This document shows, piece after piece, positions 1-11,975 of a DNA stretch of 64,000 bases (its first letter is position 1; each line of letters starts with the position of its first letter). The notes beneath the pieces were generated by a model that was not told where the DNA came from, searched no databases, and saw only the letters and a program-made list of their open reading frames with translations. Both the position numbers and the translations under genes were made by a program. The stretch lies in contig CM072876.1 of assembly GCA_036937835.1 (NCBI GenBank), positions 4,025,001 through 4,089,000 on the forward strand, given 5' to 3'. The DNA is from Pampus argenteus (Eukaryota > Chordata > Actinopteri > Scombriformes > Stromateidae).

Positions 1-205
1 ACGCTTTACTCTTATAATAAAATAATGATGTCTGGGGGGAAAAAAAAGAAATAATTATATATGTTTCAGACTCGGAGTCCAGAGAATACAACATATTAAA
101 TAACAGGAGGTGGTACCTATGCAAAATATACGAATAGTCAGCAAAAGTGTTTCATATCATTGTTTGGTAGCTTTAATCATAACCTACATTTCTGCTATAG
201 ACCTC

Positions 206-637
206 TCACACACACGAAACGTATACGGCAAACATATTTTCACACCTGTATGAGCAACGAGCCAGCTGACGACCTCGCATTACACCTTGAACTGGCATTG
301 ACTGGCTCACAAAGGTAGTGTAAGCCTGCTTATCTCTGACGGCTGGGTAGGACAGGAAGACTCCAGGTCTCCAGAGTATCCGGCCGACTCCCTGCAGGCT
401 GACGGGGTCTAAGGCCGTGTTCAGTCCACGATTAGCCCTGCGTGAAAACACACAGCCCTCATTCATTTTCAGAAGAGGCCGTCCGTCGGTGCAGCAGGGT
501 GCCGACGTACGAGATGTCAGCAAGCAAGGGTCTTTTGGCAAAAAAAACAAAAAACACACTTCCTGGTGGTTTACTCTGTAACCGCGTTTCTTTAGTTTAC
601 TCTTTAGTGTTGTGAAACCTGCGTGCGAGTTTAACAC
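206..637 (-). other. Unassigned 143-codon open frame
   Basis: This is the longest open frame near the left edge and is GC-richer than its flanks, especially 330-530. The frame contains possible exon borders on the minus strand: an acceptor-like ...cacgcag near 440 and donor-like CAAGgtgta or ACAGgtgtga sites near 270. The residues match no family I know. The acceptor phase does not join the candidate exon at 4798-4848. It may be an exon, a decayed repeat or chance. Confidence 0.15.
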
Positions 638-2457
638 GAGGTTTCGCAGTGTTTAATGGTACTAATACTCCAACTGGGCTTCCTGGATCGGATTTCATTG
701 CATGACTGGCAACTTAAATATGCCCCTTTTTTTCTGTCTGAATCTGACCAACTGTGCTATACAATCCCAATACACATTCACACTCTGAAGAAATGTCTGG
801 GCTTACACACACACACACACACACACACATTTTATTGGCTTTTATGCTAATCGAAAACAGTGTCCGATACTAACTGGCACAAAGAATACATTAAATTGTC
901 ATGTTTCAAATGTGGCAGCTCCCAATATCCATTGAGTGTTTTTTTTTTTTCGTGGTCCTAACACTTCATATTCATCATAAATATACTGTAAAAAAGGACC
1001 CATTAACCCTTTGTTGGCTACATACATTACACACATCAAGCAAGGCTGACTTTACTTTACATTACTTTAGTGTAGCAAGAAATGAGATATCGAGATGTGT
1101 CACCATGCAGCAGAAATTCACACATTAAAAGCTCCATTTCATCCCAAAAGCTCAGAACCAATAGTCAAATATATGTTTATATTACAGAGATATCTGTGAC
1201 TCTCTTTGCTGTCTTAGGGTGAGGCACAGTCTACAGTCTTGTAAGGGGAAGCTGTTTGGCATTGAAAATGTACACCGTGTCTCGGCTAGAAGGCAAAGTA
1301 TAGAAACTGCAAGCAAACTTTTCTAACAGGGATCAACAGCAGGAATTAATTTAAATTAATTTAATGTAAAAAATGTGATCCAAAGCAAAGATTATTAAAT
1401 CATCCTACAATACTTACACGATACAAAGTGCGCTCAGATTTAGTTTATTCACTGCAGGTATTTATGAAGCTAAAACGGTGCAAGAATAGCTTAAAGTCTG
1501 TGTAATATCCAATCTGGCAGCCTTTAGTGTGGGTGAGCATCTCTGTGCTGTACAGCCTTGCATACAATCGTAGCTCACGCCCAGCTCCATCATAAATGAA
1601 AGTGACTTTGAGAGCAAACAAACAAACAGAGCCTAAGTGAATCAGTTAGGCAGAAAGAGGCATGTGGCAGGCAGGCAGGTGATGGATGGTGGCGCTTAGG
1701 AGCCGTGACTTTTGGGTAAGTGACAATGACACACATAAAAGGCCACCATTACCCATTTTAAGATGCGGTTAAAATCCTTATCGACCCGCCCGCCTCACTT
1801 GCCAATATGCCAGAGCATCACGCCAGCTGGAGCTAGATGGCAGGCAGGGAATGATTTGCATTGACGAGAACCGCCCCGTCCCCTCTCTATAACACTCTCT
1901 CTCTCACACACACACACACACACGACTTAACACACTGACTGAAGTTTCCGTATGCGAGCATGGTTTTCAACTCAAAATAGAAAAAGCGCCCGTAGTAGCG
2001 ATCCACTGATGGATACCAAATGCTTCACTCAACAATTTCAGAGTGAAGTGTGCTGCAGAGTCAAATTAATACCTGACACCAATTTAGCCAAGGACACTTT
2101 CCTTCAACATCTCCTAATGCTGCTTGAGACACTTGCACTGTGCCAAATAATTGCATGATTATTATACCTTCCTCCCCACTCTGAATATGCACTCGCGCCA
2201 CACTCAAACATCACATGACGATGCATCAGTGACTCGAGCAGTGAATCACATCGTCGCCTTCGTTTGTATCTGTCAAACGTTTGATGCTGCTGCTGGATGT
2301 TTCAACCAGACGTTGACAGACACACCTGTCCTATTTTGTCAGAAGGGCAGCATATAAGCTAAAAAAAAGTAGAAAAAAAGGTAGAAAAGGCGATTTTAAG
2401 AAGGTGAAAACAGCTTTAAGATGAATCTGGGGAGTGTTTTCTTGTGCAGCTAGCTCT

Positions 2458-2505
2458 ACGGCGAGGTAGATTACTGAGGTTTTTTTCAGTAATCTACTTC
2501 GCCGT
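2458..2505. repeat. 20-bp-stem inverted repeat (hairpin)
   Basis: Left arm ACGGCGAGGTAGATTACTGA (2458-2477) pairs with right arm TCAGTAATCTACTTCGCCGT (2486-2505) across an 8-nt T-rich loop, with one G/T-type mismatch. The G+C-containing arms are not simple repeats. It could be a fold-back element or a structured transcript segment; no larger terminal structure was seen. Confidence 0.7.
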
Positions 2506-2692
2506 TTACTCAACCATCAGGTACTTTTTGTTTTTACTCTTGACAGCTGGTTGTGATGTGTTGCCTGTGTTGTGTGAACAGTGCGAGCAGCTCAACACTC
2601 AAAACTAACAGACACAGGAAGAGTTTTTCCTGGCAGCACTGATGAACTCGGTCACTGTGCAATAACCCTGGAAAACGAAACCAATACCCGGT

Positions 2693-2985
2693 GTGCCTAC
2701 AAATTATATACACATTTATACCGTATACTCATTACTGTATATAACCATCTACTGTATGTATGTATATAATGTAAATATTTATCCCAGCACTCTTGGCACG
2801 GTACAGTTTCACCCGTTTATAGACATTGTATGTCGTTCACTTGTTCTTTCTATCTTTATGTATTCCTTTTTCACCCATTTGCTTTGTACATTTGCACATT
2901 TGCTACCGTCTAAATCTGCTGAATTCAGTTTATTTTGTTCAGCTTTGAACATTAAACTGAAAGTCTACGTCAAAAAAAAAAAAAA
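2693..2985 (+). mobile_element. Possible retroposed 3' end with genomic poly(A)
   Basis: ATTAAA at 2951-2956, a variant polyadenylation signal, is followed 15 nt later by a run of 14 A at 2972-2985. That is the layout of a retrocopied transcript or LINE/SINE tail. The upstream sequence (from about 2690) is AT-rich and encodes nothing I recognise, and I did not find a target-site duplication. Confidence 0.3.
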
Positions 2986-3936
2986 GATATGATCATCTGG
3001 CGGACTAATAAGGCTAAAACATTTCTGCAACCTGAACACGACATGAAAAACAGAGTTCAGTAGGAAACTCCAGCTACTGAAATTACCATGATGCTATTAA
3101 CTGACCGAGAGGACACGTCACTGTTGATCTGTTCAACTGCAAAAACAGTGTTTACTCTCAATCATAGACACAATTATATACACACACACACACAGTAGGG
3201 TCCTAAAGTATATATAGATTGATAGATATATTTGGAAGATAATTGAAAACAGTGTTTCTGACGGCGTTTTGGTTTTTTTCTGCCACAGACGGAGGAAATA
3301 AATTAACGACAAGTGAAGTAAAGAGAGTCTAAAGTGACTTCTGATGCTTTTACTGCACGATTATCTGTCAACCGGTCGAGTGTTACTGCTGTCACCGGTG
3401 ATGAAGAGCTCCAAAAGACTAAATGAAAAGTGTTAAAGAGGAAACATAAAAAAAGGAGAGTGTGTGAGTAACTGAGTGATAATGATATTAATGATATTAT
3501 TTTACTTTTCAAGGAGTCTTTGGATTGATTATATCAATAGCTTGTGTTCCCAAAACAGGTGGTGATCTTATGAATCAGGGTCAATACAGTAATATTTTTA
3601 TCTTCCAATATTCACACATGAGCTACACCGGATGTTCAGTTTACTGCAGTCAAAAACAGCAGCCGTGCAACGAACGCTCGCTTTGTGAAGCTTAAAAAGG
3701 TTTTGGTTGAGATTTAATTCTATGAACATTGCAGAGGTTTCGCTAACGTAGTACTGAAACAGCATCATCACTCCCTCATGAACCCATTGTGTCCACAAAG
3801 TCGTGCACAAGCCCCCTGAGTGCCGTGCCCCTATCAAGAAGTCCTGCCTGCCCACAGCAAATCCTTTCCGTGTGAGTGGCACTGAATCTAAAAGCCCTCG
3901 GTCAAGACTGTGCTGCAGATGAAATGGATAAAGACT

Positions 3937-4605
3937 ATGAATAGAGATCCCATTTCCTCCGAGCAAGAGCATGACGCACGGATACACAGCGCTAGGAGAA
4001 AATCCATAAATGCAAATGGTGCTTTTGATGCACTGTGGTGGCTGCAGGACAAGGAAGTTCGTATTATAGCTCAGCGATCTCATTGGATCATAAACAGTCA
4101 AGTGGGTGCTGCATTGATTTCTGGCAAATGTCTTGATGTTGATTTGCTTATTCTCCTGATGCAAATCTTGCCATTATTCCATACAACACCGAGCAGGAAT
4201 TAACATACTGCAGGGAGGGAAGACTGAGACTGACATTATCATCATACATAGGCACTTTGAACCATGAGATTCAGATTATGTAATTCTACCGAAATGCATT
4301 ATATCATTGTTCAACACCCATATCTAGCTCCAGACAACTTTTAATGGCCTCCACAGCAAACTGCACTGTGGTTAACATACACTATGTATAGTATACTTTT
4401 ACACCCGGCGAGAACATGACACAGATAAACAGCGCTGGGAGAAAAAAAAAAATCTATAAATGCTAATAATGTTGTGTTTATCGTGGTATCTACTGAACCA
4501 GCGGATCTTCATATCGAAGTACAATAATCTAACTGGTTGATGCATAGTTCAGTGGGTTTCACATTGATTTCTGAAAAAATATCCAAGAACATGTTGATGT
4601 TCTTG
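3937..4605 (+). repeat. Diverged direct repeat pair
   Basis: 3955-4150 and 4405-4605 align with substitutions and indels. Shared landmarks include GARMATGACRCASRKAYACAG-type sequence, AGCGCTRGGAGAAAA, TCYATAAATGC, and an ATTGATTTCTG followed by a TTGATGTT segment. This suggests two copies of an old dispersed unit or a local duplication. No coding capacity is convincing. Confidence 0.5.
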
Positions 4606-4797
4606 TTCCAGGGTTGTTCTTGGTTCCTGCTTTTCTAACTTTAGGCCAAGTTGCTGTTATTCCTGGGCTCAGATCAACTTCAAATACACAGCACCGAATG
4701 CAACACAGCTTTGGATATGCACCATTAAAAAAGGCAACACCGGGACAACGGCATGATTTTAAACATCAGCGTCATTAAAGTAATAGAAGCGTCTTAC

Positions 4798-4848
4798 CTG
4801 CAGTAGGAAGTCGACAAAACGGAGACCGGCACCGGACGAGCTCGTCAT
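4798..4848 (-). CDS. Candidate first coding exon of an unidentified gene
   Basis: On the minus strand an ATG at 4848-4846 opens MTSSSGAGLRFVDFLLQ and runs straight into a strong donor, CAG|GTAAGA, at 4798/4797. The sequence upstream (to about 4910) is GC-richer than its surroundings, like a promoter or 5' UTR. This fits a first exon of a gene continuing leftwards, possibly out of the window. I do not recognise the 17 residues and found no convincing phase-0 second exon between 1 and 4790. It could be chance, but start codon, short open frame, donor and GC shift coincide. Confidence 0.35.
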
Positions 4849-6567
4849 CCCCGAGGACAGGTCGGCTGCTCCGTACCATCAAACCAGCCCGCTGCTCAAT
4901 TCAGTCCTCGAGGGTCACCAAGGGTCACCGGATAAATCTGAGGAGTCATGAGATGATTAATGGGAGAAGAAAGACGAAGAAAAAAAAAATGAAATCACTT
5001 ATTGTATTTTTTTTTATTTTTTTTCGATTTTTTTGTGAAATATTGAATCATTTGAAGATTTATTGAAATGAAACTATGCGAGAAGTTTAGAGGAAAAATA
5101 AATAAATAAAAATAAAAAAATCACCATTTTGTGGAGCTGTTATGAAATGTGAGCCGACTACACACTGATTTATGTAAGAAAAGGTTTGGAAACTACAGGT
5201 TTCATCTTTAACATTGTGCTGCATTTCAAAAGCTTCTTATTTTAGCCATTGTGTCAAATCTCTTTTTAACTTAAGCTGTCAGTAGAAAGTAGAAAGTAAA
5301 GTAATTCAAACAAACACACCTCATTAGTTTGCTTTCCTACACCGGTTTCTTTCATTTGCAGCCAAACAATTAGCACCACACAGTTTGTTTGTTTGTTTGT
5401 TTGTTTGTTTGTTTGATGTTAAAATCTGTTCATTAACTTTACATTTTTAGTTTTACTCGACGTGCACACACTCAATCGTTTGTTTCTCTGTCTTGATTTA
5501 CCGTGGGGACGTTTTTCCTTTTCCTGGTTGAGCAAAAGCTGTTTCTACCTGTTGAGGATTGTTAAATACTGGAGCTACCTCATTGGACCAAACCATGTGC
5601 TGCCATGTCACGGGGGGGGGGGTTTGGTTTTAGTAGGTTGAGCTTTGTACTTATGGTGTCCGTACTGTCCACCCTTTTGTGTGTTATTTGGTTTATCCAA
5701 GCCACTATATATGTGTCACTGTGTTTGTTCAGTTAACATCTGGTCCTGTCTTGACTGCAGTACCTGTGCTGCATCCTTTGCCGATCTATTAAAGTGTTTG
5801 GGGCTTTTATTTTTTCTTTTTTTTCTTTATAGTCTACTTGGTATGTATTTACTGATTAATGCACATTATTAGAACATGAGGCAAAACTTGGATGAAAAGC
5901 AAATTCCTACCGATATAAATATGTAGAGAATATGGAAATATTTCATACATATAAACAAACTGCTAGCTAATTTTTTACTTTGAGAGGTAAAAAAAACCAA
6001 CTTTTATTTTTTCACTTTTTAATCTAATGGACCTCATCTAAAAAGTGTCAAACTTGCATGAAAATTTACACACAAAAAAAGGACAAAATAATAAAAGTCG
6101 TCTTTATTAAAAAAAAAAAAGAAAATGCAATATTTATTACGTCTGTGTTCTGACATGTGGAATAAAACCTCACTAACAGATGCAATTATCAGTGGACTCA
6201 ACGGCCTAAAGGAAGCAAAACAATTATACATCAATTTTCAGTACAGAGAGAAAGAATAATTTTAAAAAAAAAGTTCAAAAAAAAAAAAAGATAAACATAT
6301 TCAGTGGAGAAAATAATTAAAATCATAGCAGACGCCGGCCCTTCACCAGTTAGCACACGACTCACCGGCAGCTGAACAGGTGTTGTTGAGGTCTATCAGA
6401 TTCCTCATTATTCATCCATACATGCTTTTCATTAAAATATACACAAGCATTATGGTTAATTATTAATAATCACTCAAATCATCACTCGATCCTATTAAAA
6501 CAAACCTTCTCCGAGAATAAACAAAAAATAAATAAAAAACGCGCAGCCATATTCATACTTATAAGTG
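4849..6567. other. Noncoding, low-complexity-rich
   Basis: Holds A/T-rich runs, a (TTTG)n microsatellite at 5384-5415, and a G-run near 5612. No gene was seen apart from the GC-richer upstream side of the candidate exon at 4798-4848. Confidence 0.5.
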
Positions 6568-6720
6568 CTTTGAGCTAAATGCTAACATCAGTATGCTAAC
6601 ATGCTCTGCAATGACAATGCTAACATAATGGTGTTTATAGCATGTAGGCTATAATAGTTACCATGATAACTATCTTAATTTAGCATGTCATTATGCTAAC
6701 ATTGAGTATACGTCAGACTG
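6568..6720 (+). mobile_element. Teleost dispersed repeat with CTAACAT motifs
   Basis: Contains GCTAAATGCTAACATCAG, TATGCTAACATGCTC, ATGACAATGCTAACAT and a later TTTAGCATGTCATTATGC. From memory this is a high-copy noncoding repeat of percomorph fish genomes. A fragment of the same family is at 41385-41442. It is degenerate and noncoding. Confidence 0.5.
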
Positions 6721-7647
6721 ACAGACACCATCCGCTAAATCGAAAACTTTTTACCGTCACGTCAGGATATTTTTAATATCGTCAGGCGTCTTACTGATGA
6801 TTTCCAACCTAAATAATGATCTAAATGACGTAACCCCGATCGAGACCAATTTCTGAGACGTGTGCAGCGATTAAAAGGTCTGGAAACAGTCTAACATGAG
6901 ACATCATACAAACTATTTAACAGGCTGAGCAGCAGATCGCCATCATGAGTAAACTGACCTTTATGTGTAAAATCTGCAGAGTTGCAATTACATAGATGTA
7001 ATAAGGTAATATTTCACACAAAAAAAAAAAAAAAATGTTGGCTCACACGCTGCTTTCTTTGCTTTTGCTATACTACAGAGGAAATGTGATATTTTATTGC
7101 TCCAACACATGTCAGAACCAAATTTTTATATTCATGAATTGTTGGATAAATCCACAGTGAAGGAAGTGCCGAAATTCTCAGCATTATCAATCGTCGTGAC
7201 GGCAAAAAAGAAAAAACCCTAGGAAAATAGAAAGCATGTTTTAAAAAAATAACCTTGTTATTATTCTTTGAAACCAACTCCAAAATATTTTTGGTCAAGC
7301 TGGAGGAAGAATACGATCTTTGCCAAAACCTCAAACGAAACAGAGTCTCCACCGCATTCCTGCACACGCCAAATCCCAGCTACGACACGACTGAATACGT
7401 GGCAACAACAAACGGATGCTAGGAGGGTATCAGGTGACCTGCAGATACAGGACATCATATGGGAAACTGCATGCTGGTGGACTTGATACCGATCCGGTTG
7501 TTTCCCACACAGCTTGGTGCGGGACGACAAATACCTGCCAGCTCAGTTCATCTGACGTCCCTGCTCGTGATTTATTGGAGCTTTTCTGCAAGGTTAAAAA
7601 GTTACGGCTGAGTTACAACTTGTCTTCCATATTAATTACATAAACAG

Positions 7648-7650
<3 letters not shown>

Positions 7651-7682
<32 letters not shown>
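7651..7682 (+). repeat. (TG)n microsatellite
   Basis: About 16 TG units. Confidence 0.95.
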
Positions 7683-7685
<3 letters not shown>

Positions 7686-7887
7686 CAGAGACGGGCACTG
7701 ATATTCCCTGAAGTTGCACAGATCAATCAATATTGATCAACAATACCTTGATGTATGGCAACATCTTACGCCTGAGACCTTGGGCAGCTTGAGTGATGAT
7801 GGCGTCTAGAAATGGCTGCTGTCTCTAAAACACCCCCCCCCCCCCCTCCCCAAAATAGACAGGGTGGAATTGAGATCTAAAGGTGCA

Positions 7888-7888
<1 letters not shown>

Positions 7889-7918
<30 letters not shown>
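7889..7918 (+). repeat. (AC)n microsatellite
   Basis: About 15 AC units, 40 bp after a C-run (7833-7846). Confidence 0.95.
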
Positions 7919-7922
<4 letters not shown>

Positions 7923-9869
7923 CACTTTTGCTTCCTCATTGTTTTCCTCTTTTTTTCTTTCCTCTTTCTTATTTTCTCCCCTCATGCAAACGCCACAATG
8001 TCGCACGACCGCGCGAAGACGCGGCGGGCCCCCCGTGGATCTTTTTTCTCATAAGGGTTGGCGTGATGAATATAAAATGAAATCCATATGGTTCTGTCAA
8101 TAGCGTAGCTGCCAACACTGCTCCAACAGCCATTATAAGTGGCTATACCTCAGGCAATACACAGGGCTAATGAATGGTGCAAGCAAACCAAAAACAGAGC
8201 ATTACTTCATAGCCTTGTCATAAATGAATAAACATGAGCGTGAGTGTATTGCAGGAATGAAATGTTTACTCATATAAAATAAATAAATAAATAAATAAAA
8301 ATAAAAAATCCCGTTTCACTTAAACACATTTTGGATTTTCACCCTGACACTTCAATTTAACTGGGTGGTTTTTATTTAAATCTAATCAGAGGGGAGGAGG
8401 AAGGAGAGAAGGCTGTGGGAGAGAGTAAACACACACACACACACACACACACACACTTACACATCTATTTCTATATACTCTCACATGACCACACACACAC
8501 ACACAGAGGAATTAACAGCAGGCAGAGGCAGGTCTCTTTCCCTGGATGCTTCAGGCTATTTCAGGAGGCTATTTCAGGTCTTCAGTCTTCTTCCTGTGAC
8601 TCCTCTCTCCATATATCCATCTGACTGCAGCAGAGGGAGGGCACAGAAGTATTTTTAACGCCGTCTCATCAACACCTCGCCTTTTTCTTCTTTTCTTTTT
8701 TTTTTTTGCCTTTTCTTTGCTTTTCAGATGTACCTGTGTTCACAGTTTAGAAGCAAGATGGCAAAAGGGTCTGTTCAACTTTAACGTTTAGCTGCAAAAA
8801 TGGATCAGATGAGGGTTTTTTATGTTGTTTCTTCATGTCCCTGACTAACAGGGAAAGTGTAAAACTCTACAGAGAATGCATCAAAGCTTAGAAGAGAAAA
8901 GTTTCTAGACTTCCTCTGAAGTTTGAGCCGTCTATTTTGAATGCAAATCAATACATATCATATTTTAACATAAAACATTATTTCAAGTTATTGCTACATT
9001 TATGTATTATTATTTTTATCCCAAAAAAATAAACAAATCACATGAAGCATATCACATAGTTTGGTATTCTGAAAAGTAGCTGGAGGCCTGTTGGTTATTT
9101 ACATACCTTCACATACCCAAACATGAAGTACATGAACATGAAAAGTGTCTGTGTATTGAAGCAGGTTTGAAGGTCAGAGATATCGTGCAGGAATCAGTCT
9201 CATATAGCGCTGACACCTGTGTTTCACAGTCACATTAGACAGTGACAATGTCATGCTGCATGATGTACAGAAACAAATGAAATCTCACACCTCTGACTTC
9301 CTGTAAGATAATTAGATCAGTTGACTTGGATGGATTCATATGATACAGGGAGATGATGAACAACAGTGTCCCCTTTATGGAAAATAATGCTTGCGTGAAC
9401 GACTGCGGCTTTTGTTGATATTTGTTTGTTGTATTCAGATTCGATGGCGTTCGGTTTAGATCAGTTTCAGTCGTTTCTCAGATGTCTTTAGAGCGATGTG
9501 TTGGCGTGAGATTTGTTGTCCTCATTCTGCAGCTGCAGCTTGACTGCAAAAACTATCTGTACAGCTGGCAGTGGTAGTTTGGTGCTTTGCCTCAGGTACA
9601 GACTTCATAACCTTGTCCCAGTTGGTCGGGGTAGAAAAACGAACCGTATCCAAATATGTCTGGGACATTTTGTTGTGCTATACTCAAACTAAAAAAAAAA
9701 GTTGACTAGGCAGTCTTTCAGTGTGGTATGGGACACTTCTATTTAGATTTTGTGCTTCCTGCTGCAAGATTTGTTTTCATTAAAAAAGCTTTTGGTAAGA
9801 AACAGTGAAGATAAAATGAGGCGTTTGTGTTTTTTTTAGCATCGGACATATGGACGTTTTAGCCAAGTT

Positions 9870-9990
9870 ATAGCATCAATTGGTCCAAAACTTTGGTCTA
9901 AAGTAAATCATCTTCACAACTATTGGATTTGTTGATATGAAATCTTATACATATCCTATAACAGCTTTGGTGATGCTTCATAAGCAGATA
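9870..9990 (+). mobile_element. Degenerate teleost dispersed repeat fragment
   Basis: TTGGTCCAAAACTTTGGT, CAACTATTGGAT and AACAGCTTTGGTGATGCTT occur in the order and spacing of another part of the CTAACAT-motif family seen at 6568-6720. The assignment is from remembered consensus, and the copy is eroded. Confidence 0.3.
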
Positions 9991-11121
9991 AAGCATCATC
10001 AGTATATAAATATATATCTCTTATACGATATAGATGTTTTTCACACCGTAGGCGTGGTTCTCTCGTTGGTTTACCAGTCCTCTGTCACCGCTCCTTGTGG
10101 ATAAATATCACTTCACACAAAAAAAACAGAGACGTTCGGTAACCGGTGCCTGGCAGCTGATGGGAGGAGGAGAGGGTGCAGCTGTTTCATGGAGCTGTGC
10201 CATTTCGTCACATTCGTCCCCCCCGTGGGCTCGGTGACAAGCTGACCAGAAAAAAAGAGAAGAACAGGACGTATTGATCAGTAGCTAAGAGTAGAACAGA
10301 GCCACTCAGAGTATCAGACCGAGAGGGGGAGGATCGGAGAATTGGCACTTCTCCCCCCGTGAGTGTGAAGGACTCCAGTGGGGTCTTTTGTCTCCAGTCT
10401 GACAGGGCCCCACGGTGCCTCATTACAGTCAGCCCTGCATGTCCCCAAACAGGCGTTTTTTGTTTTTTCATCGGACACCTCTGTGTTTCCTACAGCGTCT
10501 TAACCCAAATATAGTGTTGACTGTTTGAGGGAGAGATTTGGAGTAAGTTAAATGTTAAACACCGAGCAGGAAAAAAACAAAGCTTTCCTCCGTCAAGTCA
10601 GTCGAATCTGCTTTATATTCCTCAGTGCATTAGGAACAAAGGAAAACCACACACGCTCTGGAAACATAATCAGCATTTCTGTACTGATTGTAACCGTGGT
10701 GGGAAAAAAAAACTCATTTCATTTCATTTTCAAAAAGCGGCGGCTCTACAGCACCTTGCTTCAGTAATTGTTACCCTCGGAGAGCTGCCAAGAAGTTGGA
10801 TGTTGTGCCAGATTAGCTGTGTGTGGTTTGTCTCTCACTCGGGCCCACCTTGTACCCGGCCTCTCGCCCAAACCTACGCTGGCACTGGTTCCTACCATCT
10901 GTCAGAAACTGGGGCTTTGAACCAATCACCCACCTTTCCCCATATATAAAAAAAACAAATCATTCCAGCACAGCAAAATGTCACGTGAGGAAACCAAACA
11001 AGGCGTTTTTAGGGTTACGTCACACTTTTTTTAATATAAATTATACATTTTATGGGGAAGTTTTACCAACTTTGTGTGATCCAGAGTAATCTGGATATTT
11101 ATTGTTATCTTTAAATTAAAA
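9991..11121. other. Noncoding spacer
   Basis: No gene or clear repeat was seen. Several short open frames here have no recognisable domain and no splice context. Confidence 0.5.
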
Positions 11122-11694
11122 TTAGCTGTTTTCCTCCTGGTTGTAGCATCATATTTACCATATGGACATTAGAGCAGTATCAATCTTCTTACCTAATTCT
11201 TGGCTGCAAATAAAATAAGCTTAACCCTTGAGCCATCCTAGGACATTTCGTGGCTTTTTCTTTCTTTTTCTTTCTTTCTTTTTTTAAGAAATGTGGCTGT
11301 GTTGAATGAAAATTGCTAAAATTTGGTCAAAGATATTCATTTTTAATTTTCTTTTAGAATAGAAATCTCAGTACTTTATTATGCCTAAAATGGCTTAGCA
11401 GCAGAAATCCATCCTTAAAAGTTCCTAGCGGCAAAACGTGCCCCATTAACAACCATTAAAAACACATTTTTTGATCGCACGTTTATCCTAACATAAATTA
11501 ATGCATTCCTTTATGTTAAGATTTCATTTTGGACCACTGGCTTTTAATTTGTAGTTTTTATATGTGTCGTCCATGTGGCCCACTTTTAACCCATTCAGTG
11601 CTGGCAGCAAAGTTTCACACTTTTTACTGTTTTCTGCGAAAGAAGTGTGTGTGCTTTTGATGTTGGATAATGGTGTGTGTAAAAAAAAAAAGTG

Positions 11695-11740
11695 TGTGTG
11701 TGTGCATGTGAGAGTGTGTGTGTGCATGTGAGTGTGTGTG

Positions 11741-11782
<42 letters not shown>
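11695..11782 (+). repeat. (TG)n microsatellite inside the piggyBac element
   Basis: Interrupted TG repeats with GCATGTGAG interruptions, then a pure TG run to 11782. The His/Thr-rich open frames on the minus strand are artefacts of it. Confidence 0.95.
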
Positions 11783-11783
<1 letters not shown>

Positions 11784-11975
11784 AACTTCAAAAGTATTTT
11801 CTCTTTGAAATTCACTCTCTGCGCTATGAACTAATTCAATAATAAAAAAGATGAGTAGTGAGAACGAAAACAAAATTGGACTTTGTTTAGGTTCTCGTAC
11901 AGGTTGTTTGTGCAGGTGCATTGCAGCCGTGGTTATAAATATGAGCAGAAATGCAGGAATAGTTATTTTGGCAAG

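Larger units (their letters stand above)
1..4797. other. Left flank, no identified gene
   Basis: AT-rich noncoding sequence with (CA)n tracts at 805-829 and 1905-1923, a strong hairpin at 2458-2505, a poly(A)-tailed retroposed-looking segment ending at 2985, and one copy of a diverged repeat pair (3937-4150 with 4390-4605). If 4798-4848 is a real first exon, this is its first intron. Confidence 0.4.
6721..9840. other. Noncoding, microsatellite-rich
   Basis: Contains (TG)n at 7651-7682, a C-run at 7833-7846, (AC)n at 7889-7918 and 8429-8456, and (AAAT)n at 8276-8307. The open frames here are products of the microsatellites or too short to credit. Confidence 0.55.

Noticed and set aside
11595..11921. 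Open frames rich in His and Thr on the minus strand
   Set aside because: They translate the (CA)n strand of a microsatellite. The same applies to frames at 7806-8103, 8415-8624, 14361-14618, 16438-16817 and 29091-29360.
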